Shown here in pieces: positions 9,336 to 21,300 of a DNA stretch of 64,000 nucleotides. The translations under genes were made by a program, and so were the position numbers. This DNA is from Diphasiastrum complanatum (Eukaryota > Streptophyta > Lycopodiopsida > Lycopodiales > Lycopodiaceae). The stretch spans positions 59,101,600 to 59,165,599 of the forward strand of contig CM055096.1 in the NCBI GenBank assembly GCA_029204225.1, in the 5' to 3' direction. Numbering within the stretch: position 1 is the first letter of the stretch; every line of letters begins with the position of its first letter. The notes under the pieces were generated by a model. It searched no databases, was not told where the DNA came from, and saw nothing but the letters and a program-made list of their open reading frames with translations.

Positions 9336-10290
9336 CTAGAGTACCAACACATAAAGACTTTTCTTCAAAAAGCAAACCTTCTCCTCTTGGTCTCTTTGCA
9401 CATATCTTTCGGCCCACAACATGAATATTTTTTCATCTAGATAATCATTTAGAAAAGCATTAGTAACATCAACTTTCCAAACATCCCAGTTGAATATAGT
9501 TGCAAGAAAAATCACCACTCTTATGGCCACCAATTTTGTGCAAAGATTTCTTCATAGTCAATGCCTTGGATTTGTGCATAAGCCTTGCCTTGTACTTGTA
9601 AATGGATCCATCCTGATTGAGTTTCAATCTCAAGGTTCACTTACATCAAATATCTTTCCCCAATCTTTGGGAGGATTCACCAGATCCCAAGTGTCATTTG
9701 CCATCAAATTTCACTTTCCATTGCTTCACACCTATCCTTAGACTTGAAGGCTTCATCATTATAGGTTGGCTCTTCATCAAAATGAGTTAAGAAAAATAAG
9801 AATATGCCTTCATTTGTTGCTTACCTTGTCAACATAGGTGAGCCTTGATGACTCCAGTCTTGCTCTTAAATATTTCCTTGGTGCTCTCGAGTTTGGTGAT
9901 AATGAAAGACCTTGATCTTCACCACTTGGCTCTTCCCTTGGATCTTCAATCTGTTGTGCCATAGATGGATTAGAAGCGTCATTGTGCAACAAATTAGTGT
10001 TTCCTTCATCAAATTATACGTCTCTTCTCACCACTATCTTTTTGGTGGAAGGAATGTGGATTCTATAATCTTTGCTTTGTTGACTATACCCAACCAACAA
10101 AAATGTCTTTTATAGTATGTGATCCTACTCTCCTTGGCTACTAGTACTCCTTGTAAGTTCTTAATTGTTGGAAGTTTGGGATTGGATGTCATAACTTTGG
10201 ACAAGGATTAAGCACTCTTCTCCCAATACACTCAAGGTGATTTGCACAAGCTCCATACCAAATTTCACAAGAATGACCACAAGTAGCCAA
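9336..10290 (-). pseudogene. Ty1/copia integrase C-terminus to RT remnant
   Basis: Minus-strand order: near 10290-10000, degraded integrase C-terminus ending FLLVGYSQQSKDYRIHIPST. A linker follows (DASNPSMAQQIEDPREEPSG, 9990-9810). The RT N-terminus has DGSIYKYKARL near 9600 and VDVTNAFLNDYLDEKIFM at 9530-9400. It carries several stops and frameshifts. It ends before the YVDD motif. Sequence differs from copia E1-E3, so it is a separate lineage. It cannot be the missing half of the gag remnant at 4340-5250, because the order would be wrong on this strand. Confidence 0.75.
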
Positions 10291-11584
10291 GTAGAATTTG
10301 CATTTTTCACATCTTGTAGACCAATATTTGATCAAATTGAATGTAATTGCTCTAATGGCATATTCAAACCTACAAAAGTCTTCAGCATTGATAGCAATTG
10401 CATGTAATTACACTAGTGGAAAAAAAAAAATCATGAGTTTTGGGACAAAGAAGCAACCATTCCTTTATCCTGGCTGTGCATTAGGCTCGACCAAATTATA
10501 AGGACGATTTTGCCAGGGATTTTTGAAAAGAAAAATATATTTATCTTGATATATACCTTTTGAGGACATAAAAAAACTACATAGTAGAAAAATAGAAACT
10601 ATGTTTCTTCCAAGTAACAAGATTTTAAGATGTCACAATCTAGTAAACAAGACATCTCTCACAATGATAGTGTTGAGTTTATGGAACAACAAAAAGTGAG
10701 GTCTTCTACTCCGTGTAAAGAGCTTAAAAAAGGAAAATATGAAATCAAACGAACAAAGTAGTATCAAGGTTATCATTGTGCATCATTCAAACACACCAAA
10801 ATAATATTCTCAATAATGACACTAAAAAAATTGAAATCACATGTAGCTATTACAATTTTAACAACAGTAACAGCTCATAGTCATCTACACCATATATTTG
10901 CTCCAACTTTACTTGAGATCACCCAAGAAATAGCACTCTTGCAATCATTAGAAACAAGCAATCAATGCAACAAAACACATCTTCAAAATGTCCAAATGTC
11001 AAGTTGAACTGTTATGACTTTTTCAAAGTTACAAACAAAAGATTTTACAATGAGAAATATAACAATGAGGCTATGCTAGAACATTATTAGGAAAGAGAAC
11101 TTGACTAATTTAAACCATATAGAGAAGGGTGGTTAAACATGCAACATCCACCTAGGATTGGGTGACGTGATATACTTCCCTCTAGACATCCCCACTCCTC
11201 CAAGAAAAGAAATTTCATATGAAAGTGATTGATATTTCTAGGCAACACTACAAATTCTCAATACCAATTTTGGTAGATGTGAAATCCAGTAGTCAATAGG
11301 TACAAGCAAAAGACATCCATTGCATGTTGAGGCCAGGAGATAAATTTTCTTTTGCATGCGTTATTTCAAATTGTAAGTGAAGAACAATAGAATTGGCTAC
11401 ATTAAAACATCATATATGACATTGTCAACCTTTTTCAAAATGCATATCTCAAATCTACAGAAATCAGCTTACAAGCAATTTGCTAAAGCATCTTACCTAG
11501 CTAAGCAAAATTTGTCTTCACTTGTAACTCATGAGATGTTTATTAGAGAATGAGAATATTTATTTTGGTTGCTTGTTTATTATA
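10291..11584. other. 3' flank of the Nudix gene, no gene seen
   Basis: AT-rich sequence that would include the 3' UTR of the minus-strand Nudix gene. AATAAA on the minus strand at 11581-11576 lies only four bases past the stop. No retroelement motif was recognised. Confidence 0.4.
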
Positions 11585-11665
11585 TCACCTACACATGAGA
11601 GTGTATAATGCAGCTCCTCCTTGATGACACCCAGGCATCTTCTTTGCTTCATGTGGCAAATCATC
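11585..11665 (-). CDS. NUDT9: Nudix gene exon 9, terminal
   Basis: 26 codons plus TGA: DDLPHEAKKMPGCHQGGAAL and onward to LMCR. The acceptor reads CGTATAG. The MPGCHQGGAALY block matches the C-terminal glycine-rich motif of the family, and the phase fits exon 8. It is separated from exon 8 by 9.9 kb that includes copia E1. Confidence 0.88.
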   Translation of the reverse strand, partial: DDLPHEAKKMPGCHQGGAALYTLMCR

Positions 11666-12332
11666 CTATACGACATACATTTTTAAAAGACTTAAAATTT
11701 AAGTCTCGTAAAAGCAGTTTGAAAGCAAAATCATGTCAACCACAAATTGGAGCAAACAGTTTACATAAATAAAAAGCAATTAACTATTAATTTAACGTTA
11801 AATATCCATTAATGCCAACCTTATACTAGCCTAGGCTAACATAGCTAGTATAGAGACCATAAACTTTAAGAGTAGAGTAGATTGACAATGTATGGTTAAT
11901 TGCTAAAGCTAGAATAGTATTTAGCTCATTTCCCCAAGATTGTATAGCTTACAATAAAGGCAACATGTCAAACCATCAAGTGGATGGGAAGGTTCATTTT
12001 TTTTTCTAAAAAATTAAAATGCCGCCCCCCCCCCCCAAGTAGGAGCTAGGAGAAAAACCTATAGCATGCCTGCCAAAAAAATAATCTTCATTATATATCA
12101 ATCATACAAAGGTATAAAACAAATCACGATGTTGAATCCAGGTAAAGAATAATAATAAATGGCCGCTTTAAAGTTGTTCGTGCTAGCTTAATGAGCCAAC
12201 TAAATGGTTTATGATCTTGTGATACAATTGCAAAAATCCCGCCCTACCTTCTTCATGTCTTTGATTGATTGAGCTAACCACATCAACAAAATCTCACCCT
12301 TGCTTCTTGATGCTTTTCATGAAACATAGATA

Positions 12333-12376
<44 letters not shown>

Positions 12377-15300
12377 AGTCGTATTTTCGTGAGAGAGAAC
12401 ATCTTTCTCGTGCCAACGTGCTGATCTGGGAAATAGACAACGCTCAACAAAGACGATGTAAATTCAGTTTTGATAATAGAAGAGATTTTTCTCAATGCTC
12501 TGTTCTGTGATGTGTATGATCTGCAATATTGGAATGCATGCTAGCAGTAGATAAATTTTCGCTGTTGTTTTTACTCAAAATTTTTTATTGTTTACAAGTT
12601 TGATTTTTGCAACAGATCGTCAGAAGATCTGGGGCTTTGAAGAGAATTAGACCGCAGTCAGTAGCAGTAGCTACTCCTGTCAAGTCGGCTCTATCCGGCC
12701 TTCATCACGAATTGATTTCGTTTCGTTTCGTTTCGAGCTGTTTCTTCCTCCCATCAGTGGTATCAGAGCTCGAACCGTTTCGTTTTCGTTTTGCTTCGAT
12801 TCGCTTCGCTTCGCGATTGTTTCTCATAAGTGGTATCAGAGCCACGGCTTTTGATTATCAGAGCCCTGTCTGATTCCTTCAGGCTATGGCATCCATTAGC
12901 AGCATTCAATCAAAGATCTACACGATCCTTGACTCCTCAGGATCAAACTTCCTAGCATGGAAGGTGAAGACTTCTCTCATACTGAAAGGAGAAAGTCTAT
13001 GACCATGGATTGATGGCACAGAAGAGATGCCCACAACCCACGGGAATGGAGAGAGAAGAACGACAAGGCAGTAGCCGTGTTGTCATCATTCATCGAAGAT
13101 AGCTTGACACTTGATCTAGCCACACTCTCCAAAGCAAGGGAAATGTGGGATACTTTGCTGACTAGATTTCAAACAAAAGCAAATTAGGCTTCTTGAAGAT
13201 CAGCTGACCAATCTGAGATGGGATGGTAAAGATCTCACCTCCTTCATCAGAAGAATGAAGGACCTGTTCCTCTCGCTACACAATTCCGGAGCAGAGAATG
13301 CAGTCTCAGCAGAGAAGCAGCTCACATACCTGTTGCGAGCTCTACCAAGATCATTTCAAACGATCTGAACATTACTTGCTAAAGATCCAGAGAAGACCCT
13401 TGAGAAGGCTGTAATCGAGATCAGAGAAGAGGTGGAAGCCCGTGAACACCTTGATGACAAGGATAACTCTGATCAAACTCTCTACAACAACAAAGAGAAG
13501 CAGAAGAAGAATTTCAAGCCTAAGAGGGAGTCAGACCAAAGACAAGATCAAAGGCATCAGTCAAAGGGAGCCAAAGAAGGCAAATGGAAGAGCATAAATA
13601 AACCGAGACAACAGAATGGTGAGAAGAAGACCTGCATAAGGTGCACACGAGATGGCTACATTGTTGATAAGTGATGGCTCAATCCAAAGATAGATTGCAT
13701 CCACTGTCACAAAAAGGGTCAAGCAGCCATTGACTGCAACCAAAATCCCAGAAACAAGAAAGCTCAGAGCAAATGGGAGAGCGACAATAGCTCATCCTAC
13801 GTGGAGGAACCAGAGTCCTCGAAGATGACTGAAGACAGAGCCAACAACAGCAAGAACCCAGCAGCTTACTTGTGTGCTGATGTCTGTGCGACATCGACTT
13901 CAGATGCACAAGAAATAATTCTTGATTCAGGTGCAACGTCACACTTCGTGGCAACAAGACACATGATCACTGATTATCAAGAATTAGAATCTTCCAAATA
14001 TATAATCTTGGGAGATGGTTCCAGACACAAAGTCAGCAGAACTGGAGCGTTGTGGTTAAGCACCAAAGGAAGAGACAGAAGGCTCGACGACCTCTATACG
14101 TGCCCACTCTTCAGAAGGACCTACTATCTGTTGCTAAGATGGTAGATGCAGGACTAACAGTCACCTTTGAAGGTGATACCTGGGAAGTGGTTGAATCCGC
14201 AACCACTCAACTTGTCACCATAGGAAAGCGAAAGGGGAACCTATATCACCTTAGGATCCGAGTACCTTCAAAGCAAGCTCACCAGATCAACGAATCGATG
14301 GATATTACATGGCACAGGAGGCTGTATCACGTGAATATAGTCGCTTTATACAACGCTAGCCGGAGCAGAGCATTCACTGGTGTCAACATCAAAGATGCAG
14401 CATGCTTGAAGTCCTGCGATGCCTGTAACAAAGGCAAGATATCATGTATACCATTTACCAAGGACTCTTTCAAAATGAAAGAACTCCTGGAACTGGTATA
14501 CTCTGACATCTGTGGACCGTTTGATGTGGTCTCCCTGGGAGGTTCAAAGTACTGCATCACTTTTATTGACGACTTCAGCAAGTTTGCAGTTGTGTACTTT
14601 ATCCACAACAAGTCAGAGGCCCTGGACAAATTCACAGAGTTCGTGAATTGGGCTGAGAAATTGACTGATAAGAAGGTGAAGCAGCTGCGCATTTTTGGAT
14701 GTGTCGCAGACGCCCACATTCCAGATTAGAAAAGGAAGAAGCTAGATGAAAATGTGGAGCAGAGATTCCTCGTAGGATATGATGTTCATTCATTATACTA
14801 CATGATCTACATGCCTGACAACAGACATATCAAGACTATCAGAGACGTCAGATTTGATGAGTCAAAGACAATGGCTGACGGAGCTCCACTCGGCTACGAA
14901 ATCCTGACCAGAGGCTACTATGACCTGCCGACATCTACGGAGAGAGCGGACCCTGAGCACCCGGAACAAGATGCTCAATTCCAGATGGACAGAGTGACTG
15001 TTCAGATGACTAGCAGCAAGGCGCACCTCCTGTATCCAGGACACCTGCTACTCACCGTCAGCAGTCAACAAAGGCAAGACCATCGATCTGATTGTAAACT
15101 CTCCAAGAAGATCCACGAGGGAAAGAAGAGCACCTGTCAGATTTGTACCTGATAGCTCAGCCTCTATATCAGAGGAGTTCTGTGGATTCGGAGGAGAATC
15201 TCAAACATATGAGGAAGCTATCAACTGTCTAGATAAGGACAAGTGGATTAAAGCGATGGAAGACGAGATAAATTCCATGGAGCAGAACAATGTCTGGAAT

Positions 15301-18300
15301 CTGGAGCCATTACCAGCAAACAGGAAGACTGTAAAATGCAAATGGGTTTTCAAATACAAGTATGGACCTAATGGCAACGTATCAAAATACAAGGCCAGAT
15401 TGGTGGCGAAAGGTTTCTCTCAGAAGTATGGTGCTGACTATACTGAAACCTTTTCTCCAATCGTAAAGCATTCGTCCTTACGCCTACTATTTGCATATGC
15501 AGCAGCGTACAGTCTCAAAATCCACATAGTCGATGAAAAGACCGCCTTCCTACACGACAAGTTGAATGAGGAGGTCTATATGGACCAACCACCAGGATTC
15601 ATCTGCTCACGCTTTGCAAACTACGCCTGCCGATTGCAAAGCAACATATACGAACTGAAGCAGTTTGCCAGGCAGTGGTATAAGAAGAAGGATCACACTC
15701 TCATATCCTTAGGATTTCAACCATTGATGGCCGACTACAATGTCTATACAAAGGTCACAGATGGGAAAGTCATAATCATAGCAATCTACGTGGATGACAC
15801 TTTAATCCTGTCCAGACGCGACGAGCTGATTGCTCAGGTGAAGCATGATATTTCACAACATTTCGAAATATCAGACCTAGGAAAAGCAAGATGCTACCTA
15901 GGATTGCAGGTTGACAGATATCTTGACGAAGGGAAGCTGTATCTTCACCAGTCAAGATACATTCAGAAAATCACTGATGATTTTCAAATGACAGACTGCA
16001 AGGGAGCTAATACGCCGATGGTAGCTGGAACAATTCTGACCAAGCAAGACTATCCGTAGAATGCAAAAGAGCAGGAAGCCATGCAGAACGTGCCCTACAG
16101 GAGGTTAATCGGATCACTCATGTACTTGGCAGATAATACACGCCCTGACATTGCTTATGCAGTTTTCAGAATGAGCTAGTTTAATATCAATCCACGCCCT
16201 ACGCACTGAAAGATAGCCAAGAGAATTCTGCAATACCTTCAACAGACGAAGGATTATGGGCTGTGTTTCTCTGAGCATGAAGGATTCCAAATCAAATCCT
16301 ACATCGATGCAAGCTGGGCATCCCTGAAAGATGACTGCAAGAGCGTCTCAGGAGGATGCACGATAGCAGTCGACAGGAAGCAGACCGTAACTGCGCAATC
16401 ATCCTGCGAAGCAAAGTATGTTGCATCAGCCAAGATGACAAACGAGCTTACATAGCTCAAGCAGTTCCTTGACGGACTGGGAGAGAACTCCAACAAGCCG
16501 TTGCTACTATTCATGGACAACACATCCGCCATTCATCTGACGAAGGATCCAGTGTTTCATTCCAGGATGAAACACATTGCTATTAGATATTATCTGATAA
16601 GAGATCTGGTTGAGAAAGACAGGCTGAAGACCGAATTCATTCCAACGAAGCAGATGGTGGCTGATATTTTCACAAAGCCTCTTGACAAGGCAATTTTTGA
16701 GAAGCAACGTGCAAGATTAGGAATCAGAAAAATACCAGCTTTGAGAGGGAGCTGAAGAAACTAAGAGTTTCTATCTTTTCAAAGCCTTAGCATTTTTCCT
16801 TAGTTTTTTCTTTGCTGTTTTTCACGACTGTGCATTTTGAACTAGGTTTTGCACAGTCTGCATTTTTGAACTATTTTGTCGCACAGTTCGCATTTTTGGG
16901 TCATAAGGAGAATTCATCCCTAGGTCTAAAACACTTAAAAAATAACTCAGGGAACTTTTTCCAACACTGTCACATTTTTTGCACTTTTGTGAAAAAGGCG
17001 ACACTGCCCTTAAAAAAGGCGACACTATCCTATAAAGCCTTAGAAATGTTTTTCAGGCCTACCTTCGGGTTTGTCGCATTTTTACCCTTCGGGAAAAAGC
17101 AACACTATTGGGTTTTTCGCATTTTTCACCTTTCAGGAAAAAGCGAGAGTGCCCTTAAAAAGGCAACATTGCCTTTAAAATCGCGAAAGTGTCCTTTGGC
17201 AAAAAGGCGAAGGCCTACAGCGTGAAGGCACTATCCAATGGGTAGAAGGCAGCTAATGCACGAACAATATGAGAAGGTCACACGACGCGACACGACATGA
17301 ATTTCTTCGTGACACGAAATTTTTCACGCTCCAAAGGACCAGGAAGATCAAACAAGTACCATGTAGTATAGCTTCCTGATCAGATATGATGACGTCAGCA
17401 GAAGAGTGTTAGGACGTGCCTAATCCGCCGCTCCTGTAATCTAAGATTAGTTGTAGATCGTTTAATCTCTCTAATAAAAAATGTTACTCTGAATATATGT
17501 ATTGCTAGACGCATCAAGAACAAGATAGTCAGAAAGAAAGTCACGGACACAGAGTGAGTTTATAGATTAGTCGTATTTTCGTGAGAGAGAACATCTTTCT
17601 TGCGCCAACGCGCTGATCTGGGAACAGACAGCGCTCAACAAAGACGATGTAAATTCAGTTCTGATAATAGAAGAGATTTTTCTCAATGCTCTGTTCTGTG
17701 ATGTGTATGATTTGCAATATTCGAATGCATGCTAGCAGTAGATAAATTCTCGCTGTTGTTTTTATTCAATATTATCTACTGTTTACAAGTTTGATTTTTG
17801 CAACATATCGTCAGAAGATTTGGGGCTTGGAAGAGAATTAGACCGCAGTCAGTAGCAGTAGCTTCTCCTGTCAAGTCAGCTCTATCCGGCCTTCATCGCG
17901 AATTGATTTCGTTTCGTTTCGTTTCGTTTTGAGCTGTTTCTTCCTCCCATCAGTGGTATCAGAGCTCGAACCGTTTCATTTTCGTTTCGCTTCAATTCGC
18001 TTCGCGATTGTTTCGCATCAAACACTACAAAGTCTCGATACTTAAGCCATGTCCTAGCCTTAAAATCTTAAATAATTTGCTAAATTGAAGAAAATTAACT
18101 TGAAAGATAATTTTTTGCCTAAGTTTTAAAGAACTTAGGTTTAACAGTTAAAATTCAAAAGAAATTAAAGCTTGAGAATGTTAAGAGGAGGTGAGTGTAC
18201 CTCTCCCCTCTGTACTTTTTGCAGATACAAGTGGGTGCATTCTATACTTCTCCCTCCTCACCTTTCCACCATAACCCTTTATTGAAGCCTCCTCAAGCTT

Positions 18301-21300
18301 GCAAACCCCTTATGCACATAAACAAATAAAACTATGGAGATGGAATAAACTTCCCAGCTCTATCTTGACCTTGTTGTACCTGCAACCTGTACTAAGGCTA
18401 GAGCCAGTCATAGGAGTCCAAGGTGGGCCCATGAGGTCATGTAGTCACTTGGGTTGGAGGTGACCTTCAAGATGGGGATAAACTTGAGCCAAGGGTCACT
18501 TGTGTGAGGTTGCTTTTGAAAGGTGGTGGAGCCCATAAAATTGCCACATATGGTAGGGGCCTTGCACAATCTAGGTGGCACCCTTTGGGTCTGCCACCTA
18601 GTATGGGCTTGGGAGGTGGAAAAGGGATGTGGGAAATGGGGTATAGGCCTTACTCCTCTCATTCACTTGCTTATATTTGGCTTGGCATTCTTGAAAGAGC
18701 TCTCATGTGGGTTTTGTCCAAATGGGTTAGTCAAAGGTGCTACTCCAACAATATGCCTTTTTATAAACTTTCTTAAGTAAGATGACAACAAGAAAAATTT
18801 TGATTCATTGGATATGAAAAAGCCAAGATATTTAATCACCTTACACGTAAATTGCATTTGCTTTTGCTTGCATAAAGTTTATTTCCCTTCAAGATACAAA
18901 GTACTTGCTCCACACGTATCGCACGTGCTTCTCAAGACTAATAATGTAATAAGAGAAGAACACGTTTGCCTTGAACTTGCCTTTTTCCTTCTTCTTGTCA
19001 CCAAGATATATGTTATGCATTTTACGTATGATATTACGACTTGGAATAAGCTCTATTTCATAACTCAAAAAACAAATAGGTGGTAACTCTTTAAGTCTTC
19101 CTACAAGGTGTATTTATCCAAAAGGGTACATTATTTTTCTTTACGTAATATCAGCGCATTTTTGTCCATATCACTTTTCTCCTCTTGCACATTGAGCATA
19201 AACTAGCGAAGGGTTGTGTGCTTCAAAAATCAATCATTTGCATTGGGTAGCCTTAACCAATGCATACACTTCATAATTCCCTTCTAATCTACATTTAGAG
19301 TGTTCTTTTTCAACTTCCAAGATCTGTGCTTTGAAATCCATCTTAATTGGTCCCAGATTTAGACAACCATTCTACTCCCAAGATCAGAACTCAGAAGATA
19401 TCTCTTTAATCTAACTATGTAAATGTTTGAACGCTTTGAATAGGATTGATTTCAAATTTCAAATATTCATAAATATTGGCACTCATAGTTTTTCTCCCAT
19501 TTAGTAACCTTTAATATCAATCCATGTTTACATCTGTTAATCTTCAATTTGGCATCATGGACTAACTGTGGGGATAGAACTCCATGCATGCAACCTGAAT
19601 CAATAAAACTAGGAATAGTTACCATTATCTTACAGAGAAGGACAGAAAAAATTTGATGCAATCTCTCCAGTTGCTGCTATGCATAACATGATTGCACTGC
19701 ACTCATTATTTTCCTTTATTGGAGATATGTCTTGATTCTTTGATAGAATCAACAATTTCATCATGAAATGATTCTTCCACCTCATGAGATTGGATATCCT
19801 CAAAGTCATCCATTTTTTTAAACATCAAGTCTTCTTCTATGCAATTCGTCATATTCAAGAGACCTCATCATGAAAGGGACATTGATTAGCCCATAACAGG
19901 CCTAATTCTTCTTTCATAATCCTCATCCTAAAGAATTGACAAATTCTATTTTAAATTTATCCCATGTTGAGAGTTTCAATACCAGCTGTCTCATCAATTT
20001 CTCTAGCTCTCCACCAAGTTGGTGCAGCATGCACACGTACACAACCCCAGTTGTTCTCTTTCATCAGATCAATGTTCATATATCAACATCTAAGAATGAT
20101 GGTTCATGGAACCTATGGTTTAAGAGGTCACATTCACGAGAGTCATCAAACTTTTATCTTTTTTGCAGAGACAAGATAATCAATGATCAAATGTAGGCAT
20201 GTGAGCCTAGTCAAAGTGACCTGAATAGAGCTCTTAATATATAAATGATTCAATAGCTTGGAAGGCATATGTGTACTGTAGTACATCACGTGACTTCCCC
20301 TCTGAAAAGTAAACACTGTGGTCAGTCTAAGGCTGCTTACACAAAGTCTTCAAAGTAGAATAAGCAGCACTCTACTTCACACTTAAAAGCCAACAAAAGA
20401 CTATTGTTTCAAGGCCCTTTGTAGAGAAAATTCAAGTGATCTGGTGTGGATTTCAGTGGTCGCACTGCCTGCTGATCTGTCAGCATCTAATGAGCATCTG
20501 GATGTAATATAGTGCAGTGAAAATCATAGAAATGCATACTTGAACAGTCTTGCTCCTGAAAAATATTTCAGAATCTTGATTGCTGTTTTGCAAAAAGCTA
20601 TAGTCATTCCTTTTTGCTGCTATTCATTATACTGCTAGATCAAGCACAGTACCGCAAAGACCTAGCAGCAGATGTCTATCTTTTATGAAATTTCTAGTAG
20701 TACAACTGCAAATGTTCATCTCATAGTTTTGGGAAACGTTCCCGACCCAGGAAACGCAGACCCCCATCGGAAAATGAGAAACGGAAGACGGAAACGATAC
20801 ACATCATATTATATATAATTTAGAATCTAGACACTATAGAAAATTCTTGTGGCAAAAGTTCTGAGAAAAAACATAGCTTGCTATCCAGCGATCCTGTTTT
20901 CTGAGAAAGAGCGTTTATAGTCAAAATCATGAAAAAAAGTTTGTGGCAGACCCCCCAGCAGGATTCCGACCTACTTCAGGTGAGATTCTGGCCATTTTCA
21001 AGCCATTTTCAGGCAGAAATAGTTTCTTGCAGCATTCTGGGTCATTTTTTAAGGGACAAAAAAATCCCGTTTCCCAACAAAAGGTATTCTGGGAAATGAC
21101 TGTTTCCCAGGGGGCGTTTCCCATGCTCGGGGAAACGAGATATGCTGGGAAACGCGTTTCCCAGCCGTTTCCCTGATGGGGAAACGACTGTTTCTCAGGG
21201 GGCGTTTCCCATGTTCGGGGAAATGAGATATGCGTTTCCCCAATACTATGGTTCATCTTGATAAAAAAAACTCAGTAACATACATCAATTCTTCTTACTG

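Larger units (their letters stand above)
12376..18017 (+). mobile_element. Ty1/copia element E1, 5'-truncated
   Basis: The parts in order are a partial 5' LTR, primer site, degraded gag-pol, polypurine tract and full 3' LTR. It lies in Nudix intron 8 on the opposite strand to the gene. The 451-bp LTR overlap (12376-12826 against 17568-18017) differs by roughly 5 percent judged by eye, so it is an old insertion. A target duplication cannot be tested because the 5' end is gone. Confidence 0.9.

Noticed and set aside
9336-10290. Idea that this RT piece completes the copia gag at 4340-5250
   Set aside because: Both are minus strand, so gag should lie at higher coordinates than RT. The order is reversed.
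16753-17220. CRISPR-like or satellite array
   Set aside because: The repeated words are short, irregularly spaced and within an LTR; the organism is a plant.
18408-18780. Overlapping frames on both strands near a G-rich block
   Set aside because: No motif, and both strands are equally open, as expected from composition.
21049-21256. Minus-strand frames rich in GKR/ETG words
   Set aside because: They follow the GGGAAACG repeat units inside the MITE and are not genes.
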